A stretch of DNA of 64,000 nucleotides from Marinobacter maroccanus. GTDB lineage: Bacteria; Pseudomonadota; Gammaproteobacteria; Pseudomonadales; Oleiphilaceae. Positions 1-10,686 of the stretch are shown in pieces (the stretch's first letter is position 1; every line of letters starts with the position of its first letter). Below the pieces are notes generated by a model, which was not told where the DNA came from, did not search any database, and worked only from the letters and a program-made list of their open reading frames with translations. The DNA lies in NCBI RefSeq assembly GCF_002933275.1, contig NZ_PSSX01000017.1, positions 1 through 64,000 of the forward strand, given 5' to 3'. A program made the position numbers and the translations under genes.

Positions 1-11
1 TAGCATTCATA

Positions 12-82
12 GGGACGGCGGTGGATTGGTTAATTTTGTTGTTTTGGCGAACTCAAAACTAACCGGTTTTACCGCCGTCTCC
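12..82. repeat. Large imperfect inverted repeat
   Basis: A two-tier inverted repeat is readable by eye. The outer arms (14-22, GACGGCGGT, and 71-79) match perfectly. The inner arms (28-38, GGTTAATTTTG, and 54-64) match with one difference, and the loop is about 15 bases. It lies downstream of malG, beyond that gene's terminator. It could be an operator or leader structure of a gene left of the window, or a repeat element. Its function is unknown. Confidence 0.6.
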
Positions 83-111
83 TACTTTTTCACGCTAACC
101 TGCGATGAACC

Positions 112-153
112 AAAAAAAAGCCCGGTCAGCAGGGGGGAATTAGCCTGACCGGG
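112..153 (-). terminator. Rho-independent terminator after malG
   Basis: Read on the minus strand, a stem CCCGGTCAG/CTGACCGGG is followed directly by eight T residues. It sits about 50 bases past the malG stop codon, so it probably ends the malEFG transcript. It also means no further minus-strand gene is cotranscribed downstream. Confidence 0.85.
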
Positions 154-202
154 TCGCGAAAGATAACGCTGGAAGACGCAGGATCGCGTAGAGAGGAGTC
201 GC

Positions 203-1093
203 CTATCCTTTAACACCGCCGGCTGTGAGCCCGCCGACAATCCACTTCTGGCAATAAAGGAAGATCACTGTGATCGGCAGACCGGAGAGTACCGCCGCTG
301 CCGCGAAATCACCCCACAGGTAGTTCTGTTCATACAGATACTGCTGGGCGCCCACCGCCAGGGTCAGTTTATCGGTATCCACCAGAAGCACCGACGCCAT
401 CGGGTACTCCATGATTGTCATGATAAATGCCAGGATGAACACCACCACCAGAATCGGAACCGACAAAGGCAGCAGGATATAGCGGAACGCCTGCCAGGTG
501 GTGGCGCCATCCACGATAGCGGCTTCCTCCAGGGAGCGGTCAATAGAGTCGAAATAACCCTTGATAGTCCAGATATGCAACGCCATACCGCCCAGGGAGG
601 CCACGATGACCGCACCATGGGTATTCAGCCCGAGCCAGCTGACGTGGTTGCCGATCTGATCGAAGAGGGCGTACAGCGCCACCAGGGAAAGCACCGGCGG
701 AAACATCTGGAAGATCAGCATCGATTTCAGTACAAATCCCTTGCCGGCAAAACGCATGCGGGCAAAGGCGTAGGCACTGGTGGTGGAAAGTGCCAGGATC
801 AGCACCGCCGAAACAACAGCGATCTTGATCGAATTCCACAACCACAGAAGCACCGGAAACGGTGGCTGCGTGGTCACGCCATCTTCACCGGTGTAGGGAA
901 TACCCAGCGCCAGATACCAGTGTTCCAGCGAAGGATTCTCTGGCAGCAGGCTGCCGGCGGCAAAGTTACCGCTGCGGAACGAGATGGAAATGACCATCAA
1001 CAGCGGGAACAGAATGATCGCGATGAACGCCAGCATCCCCAGGTGGGATGCCAGCACGCGGTATTTGGTGGAGCGGGGTTCAACCATGGCCAT
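203..1093 (-). CDS. malG: Maltose/maltodextrin ABC transporter permease MalG
   Basis: This is an inner-membrane permease of the maltose importer that pairs with MalF and carries substrate from periplasmic MalE to the cytoplasm. The 296-residue length matches enteric MalG. It has an N-terminal membrane segment around residues 16-36, several further hydrophobic spans, and the permease EAA loop near residue 190 ([15 protein letters not shown]), which docks on the ATPase. The start is ATG-GCC-ATG with an AAGGAG site a few bases upstream, 10 bases after malF ends. It is the last gene of malE-malF-malG. The cognate ATPase MalK is not in the window, so it must be encoded elsewhere or supplied by another system. 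Confidence 0.95.
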   Translation of the reverse strand: MAMVEPRSTKYRVLASHLGMLAFIAIILFPLLMVISISFRSGNFAAGSLLPENPSLEHWYLALGIPYTGEDGVTTQPPFPVLLWLWNSIKIAVVSAVLILALSTTSAYAFARMRFAGKGFVLKSMLIFQMFPPVLSLVALYALFDQIGNHVSWLGLNTHGAVIVASLGGMALHIWTIKGYFDSIDRSLEEAAIVDGATTWQAFRYILLPLSVPILVVVFILAFIMTIMEYPMASVLLVDTDKLTLAVGAQQYLYEQNYLWGDFAAAAVLSGLPITVIFLYCQKWIVGGLTAGGVKG

Positions 1094-1103
1094 AAAAAGC
1101 TCC

Positions 1104-2645
1104 TTATACCTTGATCTTGGACAGTTTGAGATTGATCAGGGACAACGCGCCCACCACCAGGAAAATTGCGGTGGCAATAGCGGCGGCCAGACCAAAGTTC
1201 TGCCCGGAATCCTGGAACGCAATGCGGTAGGTGTAGCTCACCAGCAGATCGGTGGTACCTGCCGGCGTGCTCGCACCGATGATATCCGGGGCGCCCCCGG
1301 TCAGCAGTGCAATCAGGACAAAGTTGTTGAAGTTGAATGCGAAGCTGGCAATGAGCAGCGGCATCAGCGGTTTGATGATCAATGGCAGGGTGATATTGAA
1401 CAGATTGTTCACCGGGCCTGCCCCGTCCATGGCCGAAGCTTCATAGAGGTCCCGGGGGATGGCCTGCAAAAGTCCCATACACAGCAGCATCATGTAGGGA
1501 TAGCCGAGCCAGGTATTCACGATCAGAATCATGGTGCGCGCCAGCGCCGGATCACTGAACCAGTCCGGACGGATCCCGAACAGTCCCTCAAGAACAAGGT
1601 TGATCTCACCGAAGTTCTGATTGAACAAACCCTTGAACACCAGAATCGAGATAAAGGCCGGCACCGCGTATGGCAGGATCAGCATGGTGCGGTAAAAGCC
1701 CTTGCCGCGAATCTGGTCCCACTGCAGCAGGTTGGCCAGCAACAGTCCCAACGCCAGGGTAAAGACAACCGTGGCGACTGCGAACGAGAGCGTCCACACG
1801 AAAATCTCGAAGAATGGCCCGCGAATGGAGGGGTCGGACACCACTTTGAGATAGTTGTCCCAGCCGATATTGACCGTCCAGCCGGGCGAGAGGGCATTGC
1901 CATCGCCGTCCCGGTAGAAACCGGTTTCCTGGTCCGGGAAATAGGTAACGCCGGTCTGGTTGTTGGTCAGGCTGCCATTGTCATGCAGCGTAAACTGGGG
2001 ATGAATCGCAGCGAAAGAGCGCAGGCTGGCCTGGCTTAACTCACGCCCATCTTCGGTGATCAGAGTGAGTTCCGAGAGTTTGCCCCTGAGCTGGATAATC
2101 TCGCGAATGGACAGCGGCTCACCCTGCGGCTTGCCAGACACTGGCAACACAGGCGCCGAGCGCTCCCCGCCCTCCAGGTCTACAGGTGTTGAAGTCAGAT
2201 CCTGATGCTCGCCCTCAAGCCAGAAGACATAGCCTTCTTCGGTCTTGAAGAGCTGGTAGTCATAGCGAACCGCTTCGGACTGATAGCTCCGGCTCAGAAG
2301 GTTTTCCTGCACCTGCTCGAAGCTCAACAGATTGCTGGCGCTGTAATTGGTGAAGCCGATTCCCACGGTGTACATGAGCGGGAAAATGACGAACAGGCCC
2401 ATGCCGGCGATGGCCGGAAAAATATATCGGTGCGCGTACAGCTTCTTGCTGACAAACACCGCAACTGCCGAGGCGGTGAGCACCAGAAACAGCATGGCAA
2501 AGACAAACTCGCGCTGGGCGTAGAGTGCCAGTATCAGGTAGAGCGCGGCGCCGACCAGCACCGCCAGTGCTCCCCATTTGAGAAGTACTCGGGTCATGGA
2601 GTGTCTGCTTTCAATACCGGGAGAGGACAGAGTTTCCGTTATCAT
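1104..2645 (-). CDS. malF: Maltose/maltodextrin ABC transporter permease MalF
   Basis: This is the larger permease subunit of the maltose importer. I chose the start at 2645 (MITETL), which gives 513 residues, very close to enteric MalF (514). The reading frame stays open further upstream, but that part is rich in Arg and Cys and unlike MalF. The protein has N-terminal membrane spans, then a large periplasmic insertion (roughly residues 80-270) like the MalF P2 loop that contacts MalE. Core permease spans follow, with an EAA loop ([15 protein letters not shown]) near residue 400. It sits between malE, with a 115-base gap holding a strong hairpin, and malG. Confidence 0.95.
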   Translation of the reverse strand: MITETLSSPGIESRHSMTRVLLKWGALAVLVGAALYLILALYAQREFVFAMLFLVLTASAVAVFVSKKLYAHRYIFPAIAGMGLFVIFPLMYTVGIGFTNYSASNLLSFEQVQENLLSRSYQSEAVRYDYQLFKTEEGYVFWLEGEHQDLTSTPVDLEGGERSAPVLPVSGKPQGEPLSIREIIQLRGKLSELTLITEDGRELSQASLRSFAAIHPQFTLHDNGSLTNNQTGVTYFPDQETGFYRDGDGNALSPGWTVNIGWDNYLKVVSDPSIRGPFFEIFVWTLSFAVATVVFTLALGLLLANLLQWDQIRGKGFYRTMLILPYAVPAFISILVFKGLFNQNFGEINLVLEGLFGIRPDWFSDPALARTMILIVNTWLGYPYMMLLCMGLLQAIPRDLYEASAMDGAGPVNNLFNITLPLIIKPLMPLLIASFAFNFNNFVLIALLTGGAPDIIGASTPAGTTDLLVSYTYRIAFQDSGQNFGLAAAIATAIFLVVGALSLINLKLSKIKV

Positions 2646-2711
2646 TGTAGTCAGCCCGTTAATGACCGTCGCGCGATGGCAACGGCGGATGTTCATGCAC
2701 GTCTCAGCGGA

Positions 2712-2747
2712 CCGGTGTCGGACGCAAGCATAGCCCTCCGACACCGG
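2712..2747. other. Intercistronic hairpin between malE and malF
   Basis: A perfect 11-bp stem (CCGGTGTCGGA and its complement, 14-base loop) begins just past the malE stop codon. No T-run follows on the minus strand, so it is unlikely to be a full terminator. In Escherichia coli the malE-malF gap carries REP hairpins that stabilise malE mRNA and make MalE more abundant than MalF. A similar role here is an inference from position. Confidence 0.7.
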
Positions 2748-2760
2748 GTTACCCTTCTGC

Positions 2761-3960
2761 TTAGCGGGTAATTCGCTGTGCTGCTGCGTTCAGGGCATCG
2801 TCAACGGACTGGCGTCCGGACGTGATGTTCTGCAGGGCCGGCCCCATGGAGGACCAGAAGGCACCCATGGCCGGCACGTTCGGCATGGGTTCGCCCAGCT
2901 GGGCATTCTCGAAAGTCGCCTTGATATTGGGATCGGACGAGAGCTCGTCCATGAATTCCTTGTTGGCCACAGCACCCAGGGGAACGTCGTTGTTCACCAT
3001 TTTCAGGCCCTTAACGGAGAGCGCGTAGTTCTCCAGGAATTCAACCGCCAGATCCTTGTTGGGGCTGGCAGAGTTCAGGGTTGCGGCCATAACGCCCACC
3101 ATGGGTTTGCCGGGCTGCCCATCAACCGTGGGAATGGTGGTTACTCCGAAGTTGATGCCGCTCTTCTCTAGGTTGCCCCAGGCCCAGGGGCCGTTGATCA
3201 TCATGGCGGTCTCGCCCTTGTTGAAGCTGGACTCCATGGCGCTGTAGTCCGCTCCGCGGGGCATCACGCCCTCCTCGATCAGCCGGGTCAGCGCCTTGGC
3301 ACCTTTGATGGCGCCTTCGGTGTTCACGCCGGTATCCTTCACATCCACGGAACCATCGGCATTTTCACCGAAGATATATCCTCCGGCTGCGGCCAGCATC
3401 GGCCAGGTAAAGTAGGTGTTGTTGTAATCCCACAGAATGGCGCGCTTACCGTCTTCCGCCAGCTTTTTATGAACGGCAGGAATGTCTTCGAAGGCGCTGG
3501 GAGGCTCGGGCAACAGATCCTTGTTATAAATCAGGCCAATAGACTCGACCGCCATCGGATAGCCGTACATCTTGCCGCCCACCGTGACCGCATCCCAGGT
3601 AAAGTCATAATTGGCGTCGATCACGCTCTGGGACGGTTTGATCTCGGAAATAATGCCACTCTGGGCCCATTCACCGAAACGGTCGTGGGCCCAGATGAAG
3701 ATATCCGGGCCATTGCCGGTTGCGGCAGATTGCTGGAACTTGTCGGTGGCGCTGTCCGGGTGGGCGACTTCAACCGGGATACCGGTTTCTTGAGTGAACC
3801 AGTCCCCCACTTCCTGCAGACCATCATAGCCCTTGTCACCGTTGATCCAGACCAGGAGCTTGCCCTCTTCAATTTCGGCATGGGCCGGCGCGGCAACACC
3901 GAAGCTGGCGGCAACAATGGAGGCGGCGAGTGTGCTGCGGATAAAAGTTCGACGATTCAT
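2761..3960 (-). CDS. malE: Periplasmic maltose/maltodextrin-binding protein MalE
   Basis: This is the soluble periplasmic receptor of the maltose importer. The 399-residue product begins with a basic stretch (MNRRTFIR) and a hydrophobic core ending at AHA, a classical cleavable signal. The mature start ([18 protein letters not shown]) is nearly identical to enteric MalE, as is the [19 protein letters not shown] segment near residue 90. It is the first gene of malEFG, and an AGAGGAA ribosome site precedes the ATG. The upstream 261 bases are shared with the divergent amylase gene and hold MalT-like boxes, so the two are probably co-induced by maltotriose if a MalT homologue exists. Confidence 0.96.
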   Translation of the reverse strand: MNRRTFIRSTLAASIVAASFGVAAPAHAEIEEGKLLVWINGDKGYDGLQEVGDWFTQETGIPVEVAHPDSATDKFQQSAATGNGPDIFIWAHDRFGEWAQSGIISEIKPSQSVIDANYDFTWDAVTVGGKMYGYPMAVESIGLIYNKDLLPEPPSAFEDIPAVHKKLAEDGKRAILWDYNNTYFTWPMLAAAGGYIFGENADGSVDVKDTGVNTEGAIKGAKALTRLIEEGVMPRGADYSAMESSFNKGETAMMINGPWAWGNLEKSGINFGVTTIPTVDGQPGKPMVGVMAATLNSASPNKDLAVEFLENYALSVKGLKMVNNDVPLGAVANKEFMDELSSDPNIKATFENAQLGEPMPNVPAMGAFWSSMGPALQNITSGRQSVDDALNAAAQRITR

Positions 3961-4110
3961 CAGGTGATTCCTCTGTATGTTCTTGCCTTATTCTTGTTTT
4001 CCGGCCATTCACGAGGTTGTCGGGCCGGACTTAACGCAAACTTTCTTTTGCGAGTATTGGCACTGTGTGGCAATTCCCGGTAATAAGCATCACCCCTTAT
4101 TTCATTCCCC

Positions 4111-4162
4111 GAGGCGTAGTAGAGGGGAGTAGACGGGCGTAGAAAATTCCTTCTACCACCCC
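4111..4162. promoter_or_regulatory. Cluster of MalT-like boxes, malE/malS divergent promoter
   Basis: Three direct copies read GAGGCGTAG (4111), GGGGAGTAG (4124) and CGGGCGTAG (4134). An inverted copy, CTACCACCCC, lies at 4153-4162. The same core, GGGGCGTAG, occurs before lamB and before the pullulanase gene. Enteric MalT boxes read GGGGA(T/G)GAGG and also come as clustered direct repeats. The motif is seen directly; that MalT is the binding factor is an inference. Confidence 0.6.
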
Positions 4163-4221
4163 GGGGTGGAGTCTGGTTTGATGGCATCCACAAGAATGAA
4201 AACCGAAACGGAGCCATTGCC

Positions 4222-6045
4222 ATGACAACCCGCGCCAGACACCTGAAACTTTCAGCTTGTATCGCCTCAGCCCTGATCACGGCCGGTTGCGCCTCGGGCC
4301 CGGGCAAGCCCGCAGTTGTGGCCGGGCCACCTTCAGCCAATGATACCAATGTCTTTTGCGAAGCCGCGTCAGCCGAAATGACGATTCCGGTCGGCTCTGC
4401 CTTCCCGGACGGAACACTGGTCCGGGATTTCTACACAGGTGACACTGCCCGGGTTATCGACGGTGAGGTAAGCATGGCGCCGGGTGCCAATGCCGAGGGG
4501 CTGGTGTTATTGGAATCAGTCGACGCCAAGGCGGGCCAGTTCACCTGGGCCGGGGCGACCGTCTATTTCGCCGTGACAGACCGGTTTGCCAATGGCACGA
4601 CCGACAACGACCTGAATTATGGTCGTCAACCAGACGGCAAGGATGAAATCGGCACCTTCCATGGCGGTGATTTTGTCGGCCTGACCCAGAAACTGGACTA
4701 CCTGTCGGAACTGGGTGTCAGCGCGCTTTGGATTACCCCTCCGTTCGAGCAAATGCACGGCTGGGTAGGCGGTGGCGACCGGGGCGATTTCCAGCACTAC
4801 GGTTACCACGGCTATTACGCGCTGGACTTCACCGTTCCAGACGCCAACTTCGGTACCCGGGAGGAATTCCGGACTCTGGTTCAGGAAGCCCACAAGCGAG
4901 GTATCCGGGTGGTCATGGATGTGGTCATGAACCATCCGGGCTACAGTACCCTGCAGGATATGCAGACCTTCGGGTTCGGCTCGCTGTTTGAAGGATTCGA
5001 AAAGCATCTGCCCGAGCGCTGGGGCAACTGGCAACCGGAATCCTGGGAAAACTTCCACGCCTATCATGCCCTCATTGATTACGACCATCCTGATTGGCGC
5101 AACTGGTGGGGCAAGGACTGGGTCCGGGCAGGTATCGCCGACTACGACACGCCGCCGAACGCCTCCGTGGATGCCCAGCGCGGCTCTCTCACGTTTCTGC
5201 CGGATTTCAAGACCGAGGCCAAACAGCCCGTGGATCTGCCGGTATTTCTGAGGAACAAAACCAGCTCCAGAAGCCGGCAACTGGACGATGCCACCGTTCG
5301 GGATTACCTGATCACCTGGTTGACCGACTGGGTCCGGGAATTCGGCGTGGATGGCTTCCGGGTAGATACCGCCAAGCATGTGGAACCGGAAGCCTGGCGG
5401 GCGCTCAAGCAGGAGGCCCAGGCAGCTCTGGACGATTACCGCAGCCACAATCCCGACGCCAAACTGCCGGCAGAGGAATTCTGGATGGTTGCCGAGGTAT
5501 TCCCCCATTCGGTCCGCAAGACCGCCTATTTCGATGCCGGCTTTGATGCGGTCATTAACTTCGACCTGCAGGAAGAGGCCCGGGCCGGCGCGCAATGTCT
5601 GCCCGCCATGGAATCCATCTACAGTGATTATGCCAGCAAACTCCATGGAGACGACGACTTCAACGTGCTGAGCTATATCTCTTCCCACGACACCAGGCTG
5701 TTCAGTCAGGTTGCGGGCTACGACCCGGCGCTCCAGAAGCGGGCGGCGGCGGCACTGATGCTCACGCCCGGAGCGGTTCAGGTGTTCTACGGTGATGAGT
5801 CCGGTCGCGCGTTCGGGCCAACCGGATCCGATCCGCACCAGGGCACCCGCTCGGACATGAACTGGAGTGACATTGAGAATGGCGAGGTGTCCGGTATCCT
5901 TGAGCATTGGCAGAAACTGGGCCAGTTCCGCGAGCGTCATCCCGCGATCGGCGCAGGCGAGCACCGGTTGATCAGCCAGCAACCCTATGTATTCTCAAGA
6001 ACCAACGGCGATGACCGGGTGGTGATTGCGTTCGGGAGGAAGTGA
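4222..6045 (+). CDS. malS: MalS-type alpha-amylase, lipoprotein
   Basis: This is a glycoside hydrolase family 13 alpha-amylase that cleaves maltodextrins in the cell envelope. The 607-residue product starts with a lipoprotein signal (lipobox ITAGC, Cys near residue 23), so unlike enteric MalS it is probably lipid-anchored. The body aligns with E. coli MalS almost throughout: HGWVGGGDRGDFQHYGYHGYY, the GFRVDTAKHV nucleophile region, the MVAEVF acid/base region and the SSHDTRLF transition-state region. The C-terminus ends at VVIAFGRK, matching the short MalS ending, so it is not truncated. It is divergent from malE and shares its boxes. The aldo/keto reductase gene follows after 7 bases. Confidence 0.92.
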   Translation: MTTRARHLKLSACIASALITAGCASGPGKPAVVAGPPSANDTNVFCEAASAEMTIPVGSAFPDGTLVRDFYTGDTARVIDGEVSMAPGANAEGLVLLESVDAKAGQFTWAGATVYFAVTDRFANGTTDNDLNYGRQPDGKDEIGTFHGGDFVGLTQKLDYLSELGVSALWITPPFEQMHGWVGGGDRGDFQHYGYHGYYALDFTVPDANFGTREEFRTLVQEAHKRGIRVVMDVVMNHPGYSTLQDMQTFGFGSLFEGFEKHLPERWGNWQPESWENFHAYHALIDYDHPDWRNWWGKDWVRAGIADYDTPPNASVDAQRGSLTFLPDFKTEAKQPVDLPVFLRNKTSSRSRQLDDATVRDYLITWLTDWVREFGVDGFRVDTAKHVEPEAWRALKQEAQAALDDYRSHNPDAKLPAEEFWMVAEVFPHSVRKTAYFDAGFDAVINFDLQEEARAGAQCLPAMESIYSDYASKLHGDDDFNVLSYISSHDTRLFSQVAGYDPALQKRAAAALMLTPGAVQVFYGDESGRAFGPTGSDPHQGTRSDMNWSDIENGEVSGILEHWQKLGQFRERHPAIGAGEHRLISQQPYVFSRTNGDDRVVIAFGRK

Positions 6046-6052
6046 CCTGACC

Positions 6053-6931
6053 ATGAGTTATTCGAGATTTCTGGAAGACACCCCCCTTATTCCCGGCATG
6101 ATGCGTCTGCTAGACCATCCCGATCTCTGCCGGCCGGCGAGGCTGGCAGAATGGATCCACGGAAGACTGGATGAAGGACTGACTGTCTTCGATCATGCCG
6201 ACATTTACGGGGATGGCGAGTGCGAGCGTGTTTTCGGTGAGGCACTGATGGCCTCGCCGGAACTGCGTCAGAAGGTCCAGCTTATTTCCAAGGCCGGGAT
6301 CGTGCCGGCCCATCGGGACCCCTCGCCATGGACCACCAAACACTATCGTGCAGAAGCTGACTATTTTTCCGGGGCGATTGACCAATCGCTGAGCCGGCTT
6401 CGAGTTGAGCAGATCCACACCTTCCTTATTCACCGGCCAGATCCGCTGCTGGATGCGGAATCACTGGCGAGAGCCCTGGAACGGGCCGTGACCGCCGGCA
6501 AGATTCAACATATCGGGGTATCCAATTTTCTGCCGGAGCAGTGGCGCTGGTTTCAGAAAAATACCGGTCTGCCTCTGGTGTGCAATCAGAGCGAGCTTTC
6601 TCTCAGCCACTCAGAACCCCTGGTTGATGGCACCTATGAGGCCCATCTGAACGATGGGCTTCGCTGGCTTGCCTGGTCTCCGCTGGCCGGCGGCACCCTG
6701 CCCGGCTCGGTTCCCGAAAGCTTGCTTCAGGCCGCCAGGGAAGCAACCGGCCTGTGCGAAACAGGATTGGCCATCGCCTGGCTGCGACAGCTTCCAGGCG
6801 CCCCCATCCCGGTTCTTGGCTCAATGCGTGAGGCCAGAATTGAGGCCGCGCTTGAGGGCGCCCGCACGGTCTTGCCAAGACCTCTCTGGTTCGCCCTACT
6901 GGAGGCAATGCGGCAAACTGCGGTGCCCTGA
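6053..6931 (+). CDS. Aldo/keto reductase family oxidoreductase
   Basis: This is an NADPH-dependent aldo/keto reductase of the bacterial YdhF-like type that reduces carbonyls; the substrate is unknown. I chose the start at 6053 (MSYSRFL), with GGGAGGA 12 bases upstream inside the amylase end, giving 292 residues. The family tetrad can be read in order: Asp and Tyr in DHADIYG (near residue 48), Lys in ISKAGI (near 82) and His in FLIHRPDP (near 125). It lies 7 bases after malS and is presumably cotranscribed with it. A role with maltodextrin metabolism is suggested only by position; a stress or detoxification role is equally possible. Confidence 0.85.
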   Translation: MSYSRFLEDTPLIPGMMRLLDHPDLCRPARLAEWIHGRLDEGLTVFDHADIYGDGECERVFGEALMASPELRQKVQLISKAGIVPAHRDPSPWTTKHYRAEADYFSGAIDQSLSRLRVEQIHTFLIHRPDPLLDAESLARALERAVTAGKIQHIGVSNFLPEQWRWFQKNTGLPLVCNQSELSLSHSEPLVDGTYEAHLNDGLRWLAWSPLAGGTLPGSVPESLLQAAREATGLCETGLAIAWLRQLPGAPIPVLGSMREARIEAALEGARTVLPRPLWFALLEAMRQTAVP

Positions 6932-7002
6932 GGGGCATCGCAAATTTGATATAAGTCACCGACCTACAATTTGTTACCCAAAATTCCACTTTAGTCCCAT
7001 TG

Positions 7003-7031
7003 TTGACTCCATAATCAGCGCTGACACTAGT
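7003..7031 (+). promoter_or_regulatory. Weak sigma-70-like promoter before the solute-binding gene
   Basis: TTGACT, a 17-base spacer and ACTAGT give a good -35 and a poor -10 element about 80 bases upstream of the gene start at 7110. The assignment rests on spacing alone. Confidence 0.3.
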
Positions 7032-7109
7032 CCTGCTTAACAAATAATCAAAAAAACGATTGGCAGCCCCTCCCCCCCAGTGGCGCTGCAATTCCGGAGG
7101 CCAACCTGA

Positions 7110-8360
7110 ATGAACGTCAGAAAAGTACTCTTTTCTGCTTGCCTGTTGTTGCTGGCGAGCACCACCGTCTATGCCGAAACTCTTAAAATCGGCCTGAATT
7201 ATCCGCAAACCGGTCGTTACAAGGACCAGGGCCTGCAACAGCGTCTTGGGGCCTTCCTGGCCGTTGACGAAATCAACAAGGCCGGCGGTGTTATGGGCCG
7301 CCAGCTGGAGCTGGTGATCAGAAATACCCGCGGCGAACCTGCCCACGGCGCGGAGAACACGGCAGAGCTTATCGACCGTGAAGGCGTTCAGATGGTGTTT
7401 GGTGGCGTGTCCAGCGCTGTTGCCATTGCCTCAGGCAAAGCCGCTCGGGATCGCAACCGGATTTACTTCGGTACGCTCACCTACTCGAACGCCACCACCG
7501 GTGCCGAAGGTCATTCACACATGTTCCGGGAACCCTACAACGCCTGGATGACCGCCAAGGCGCTGAGCCAGTACCTGACCACCAACCACGCCGACGACGA
7601 ATACTTCTACATTACCGCCGACTACACCTGGGGTTGGTCTGTGGAAGAATCTGTGCGCAAGTTTTCGGGAACCGAGGATACCGATCGCCACCAGGGCGTG
7701 AAAACGCCTTTCCCCCGAGCGCTGATTACCGACTTCCGTGAGGCGCTGGAAAAGGCAGACGCAAGCGATGCCAAGGTTCTGATGATGGTGCTGTTTGGCG
7801 ACGACATGGTGCGTGCGCTGAATGTTGCCTACGAAATGGGCCTCACCAAGAAGATGCAGATCGTTGTGCCCAACCTCACCCTCGGTATGGCACGCCAGGT
7901 AGGCCCAACCATTATGGAAGGCGTTATCGGCGGCTCGCCCTGGGTCTGGAACGTACCCTACGAGCTGAACTACCCGAGAGGGAAAGAATTTGTCGAGACC
8001 TTCTCAAAGCGGTATGAAATGCGGCCTTCAACGGCTGCGGCCTCTGCCTACAGCATTGTTTACCAGTACAAGGATGCCGTGGAACGTGCCGGAACGACCA
8101 ATACCGCCAGCCTCATCCGGGCATTGGAAGGCCACAGATACACGTTCCTGAAGGACGAGCAGTACTGGCGGGAATTCGATCATCAGAATGTCCAGACGGT
8201 GTATGTGGTCAAGGTAAAACCGCGCAACACCATCATTGCTGACGAATACAGTTCTGATTATTTCAGCATCATCGATTCCATGCCCGGCGACCAGGCAGCT
8301 CAAACCCGGGAAGAATGGGAAGAACGGCGCCGGGAGGCTGGCAAGCCCCTCCAGCTCTGA
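7110..8360 (+). CDS. Orphan periplasmic ligand-binding protein (branched-chain/urea type)
   Basis: This is a periplasmic solute-binding protein of the type I fold used by branched-chain amino acid, amide and urea ABC importers. The 416 residues start with a signal peptide ending at VYAET. The mature part opens with LKIGLNYPQTGRYKDQG and continues with DEINKAGGVMGRQLELV, the usual family start. A CGGAGG ribosome site precedes the ATG. No permease or ATPase gene adjoins it: upstream is the reductase and downstream is tpiA on the opposite strand. It may serve a transporter encoded elsewhere or act as a sensor ligand carrier. The substrate cannot be read from the sequence. Confidence 0.85.
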   Translation: MNVRKVLFSACLLLLASTTVYAETLKIGLNYPQTGRYKDQGLQQRLGAFLAVDEINKAGGVMGRQLELVIRNTRGEPAHGAENTAELIDREGVQMVFGGVSSAVAIASGKAARDRNRIYFGTLTYSNATTGAEGHSHMFREPYNAWMTAKALSQYLTTNHADDEYFYITADYTWGWSVEESVRKFSGTEDTDRHQGVKTPFPRALITDFREALEKADASDAKVLMMVLFGDDMVRALNVAYEMGLTKKMQIVVPNLTLGMARQVGPTIMEGVIGGSPWVWNVPYELNYPRGKEFVETFSKRYEMRPSTAAASAYSIVYQYKDAVERAGTTNTASLIRALEGHRYTFLKDEQYWREFDHQNVQTVYVVKVKPRNTIIADEYSSDYFSIIDSMPGDQAAQTREEWEERRREAGKPLQL

Positions 8361-8511
8361 GCTCACACTGAAAGATCCGGCGATCAGAACAGGTAATCGG
8401 TCGTCAGGATCTTCGAGCGTCGCCCGCGCAGCGCCTATCGGAACTGTTCGGGTATGGCGCTCTCTTTCTGGCAAGACTCCTTTTGCATTAAGCCTGCTGG
8501 CTGCATTTCCA

Positions 8512-9318
8512 TCAGCTGGTTTCACATTCACCGGCCAGAATGCCGGAAGCCTCAGCCAGGGCACCGGCAATCGTTCCGAATTCGTCAGCGTGCAGTGAGG
8601 CACCGCCAATCAACCCGCCATCAACGTCAGCAAGACTGAACAACTCGAAGGCATTGGCAGCCTTGACGCTGCCTCCGTATATCACCCGAAGCTCCTGACT
8701 GATGTCGTCGGATGCCTCAGGTGCACTCTTCGCGACGAATTGGCGAATTTGCTGGTGCACCGCGGATACCTGCTCCGGCGTTGCGGTTTTGCCCGTTCCG
8801 ATAGCCCATACCGGTTCATAAGCGATTACTCCGTTCGCCATGGCCGCCAGGCCGACCTCGTCGATCACCGCTTGAAGCTGTTGTTCGATAACCAGATCGG
8901 TGCGGCCGGAATCCCTTTGTTCCAGAGTTTCACCAACGCACAGGACCGGAGTTAGCCCGGCACCAAGAACCGACCGGTAACGGGCGGCGACCTCGTGATA
9001 GCTTTCACCGAACAGTGACCGGCGTTCAGAGTGACCCACCAGTACATAGCGACAGCCCATCTCCTGCAGCATGGTAGCACTGACCTCGCCGGTGTAGGCG
9101 CCGGAGACAAATCCGGACGCATTCTGGGCACCCAGCATGATGCCGGTGTAGCCCAACAGATCCCGCACCTGAAACAGATAGGGATGTGGAGGACATACGG
9201 CCAGATCAATGGACTTTCGGAACATCCTCAGACGGGGCAGCACACGGACCATCAGGGCCTGGTTGGCCTGAAGACTGCCGTTCATCTTCCAGTTTCCAAT
9301 CAGAATCGGTTTTCTCAT
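8512..9318 (-). CDS. tpiA: Triosephosphate isomerase
   Basis: The enzyme interconverts dihydroxyacetone phosphate and glyceraldehyde-3-phosphate in the cytoplasm. The 268-residue product (start MRKPILIGNWKMNG at 9318, with a GGAGAAAC site just upstream) carries all catalytic residues: Asn and Lys in GNWKMNG, His in VLVGHSERR (near residue 95) and Glu in AYEPVWAIGTG (near 168). The C-terminal GGSVKAAN and GGLIGGASL phosphate-binding loops are present. It follows eno by 23 bases, so the two form an operon. In this locus it would take DHAP made by GlpK and GlpD into lower glycolysis. Whether another tpiA exists in the genome cannot be seen here. Confidence 0.95.
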   Translation of the reverse strand: MRKPILIGNWKMNGSLQANQALMVRVLPRLRMFRKSIDLAVCPPHPYLFQVRDLLGYTGIMLGAQNASGFVSGAYTGEVSATMLQEMGCRYVLVGHSERRSLFGESYHEVAARYRSVLGAGLTPVLCVGETLEQRDSGRTDLVIEQQLQAVIDEVGLAAMANGVIAYEPVWAIGTGKTATPEQVSAVHQQIRQFVAKSAPEASDDISQELRVIYGGSVKAANAFELFSLADVDGGLIGGASLHADEFGTIAGALAEASGILAGECETS

Positions 9319-9341
9319 GATGTTTCTCCTGAAAAGCGGTT

Positions 9342-10661
<1,320 letters not shown>

Positions 10662-10686
10662 TCATTGTTGTTTGCGAATTCTATTT

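Noticed and set aside
12-82. Integron attC site as an explanation of the two-tier inverted repeat
   Set aside because: The arms lack the conserved core-site heptamers (GTTRRRY/RYYYAAC arrangement) and there is no integrase or cassette-like gene series nearby.
984-2039. Long plus-strand open frame of about 350 codons
   Set aside because: It is antisense to malF and malG. The Gln/Arg/His-rich composition is that of a reverse-strand shadow, and malF is certain.
4516-5982. Minus-strand open frame of about 490 codons
   Set aside because: It is the antisense shadow of the alpha-amylase, whose catalytic motifs are unambiguous.
6020-6060. Possible truncation or frameshift at the end of the alpha-amylase (stop right after VVIAFGRK)
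   Set aside because: Enteric MalS ends at the equivalent point with a similar short tail, and the next gene has its own ribosome site, so the end looks genuine.
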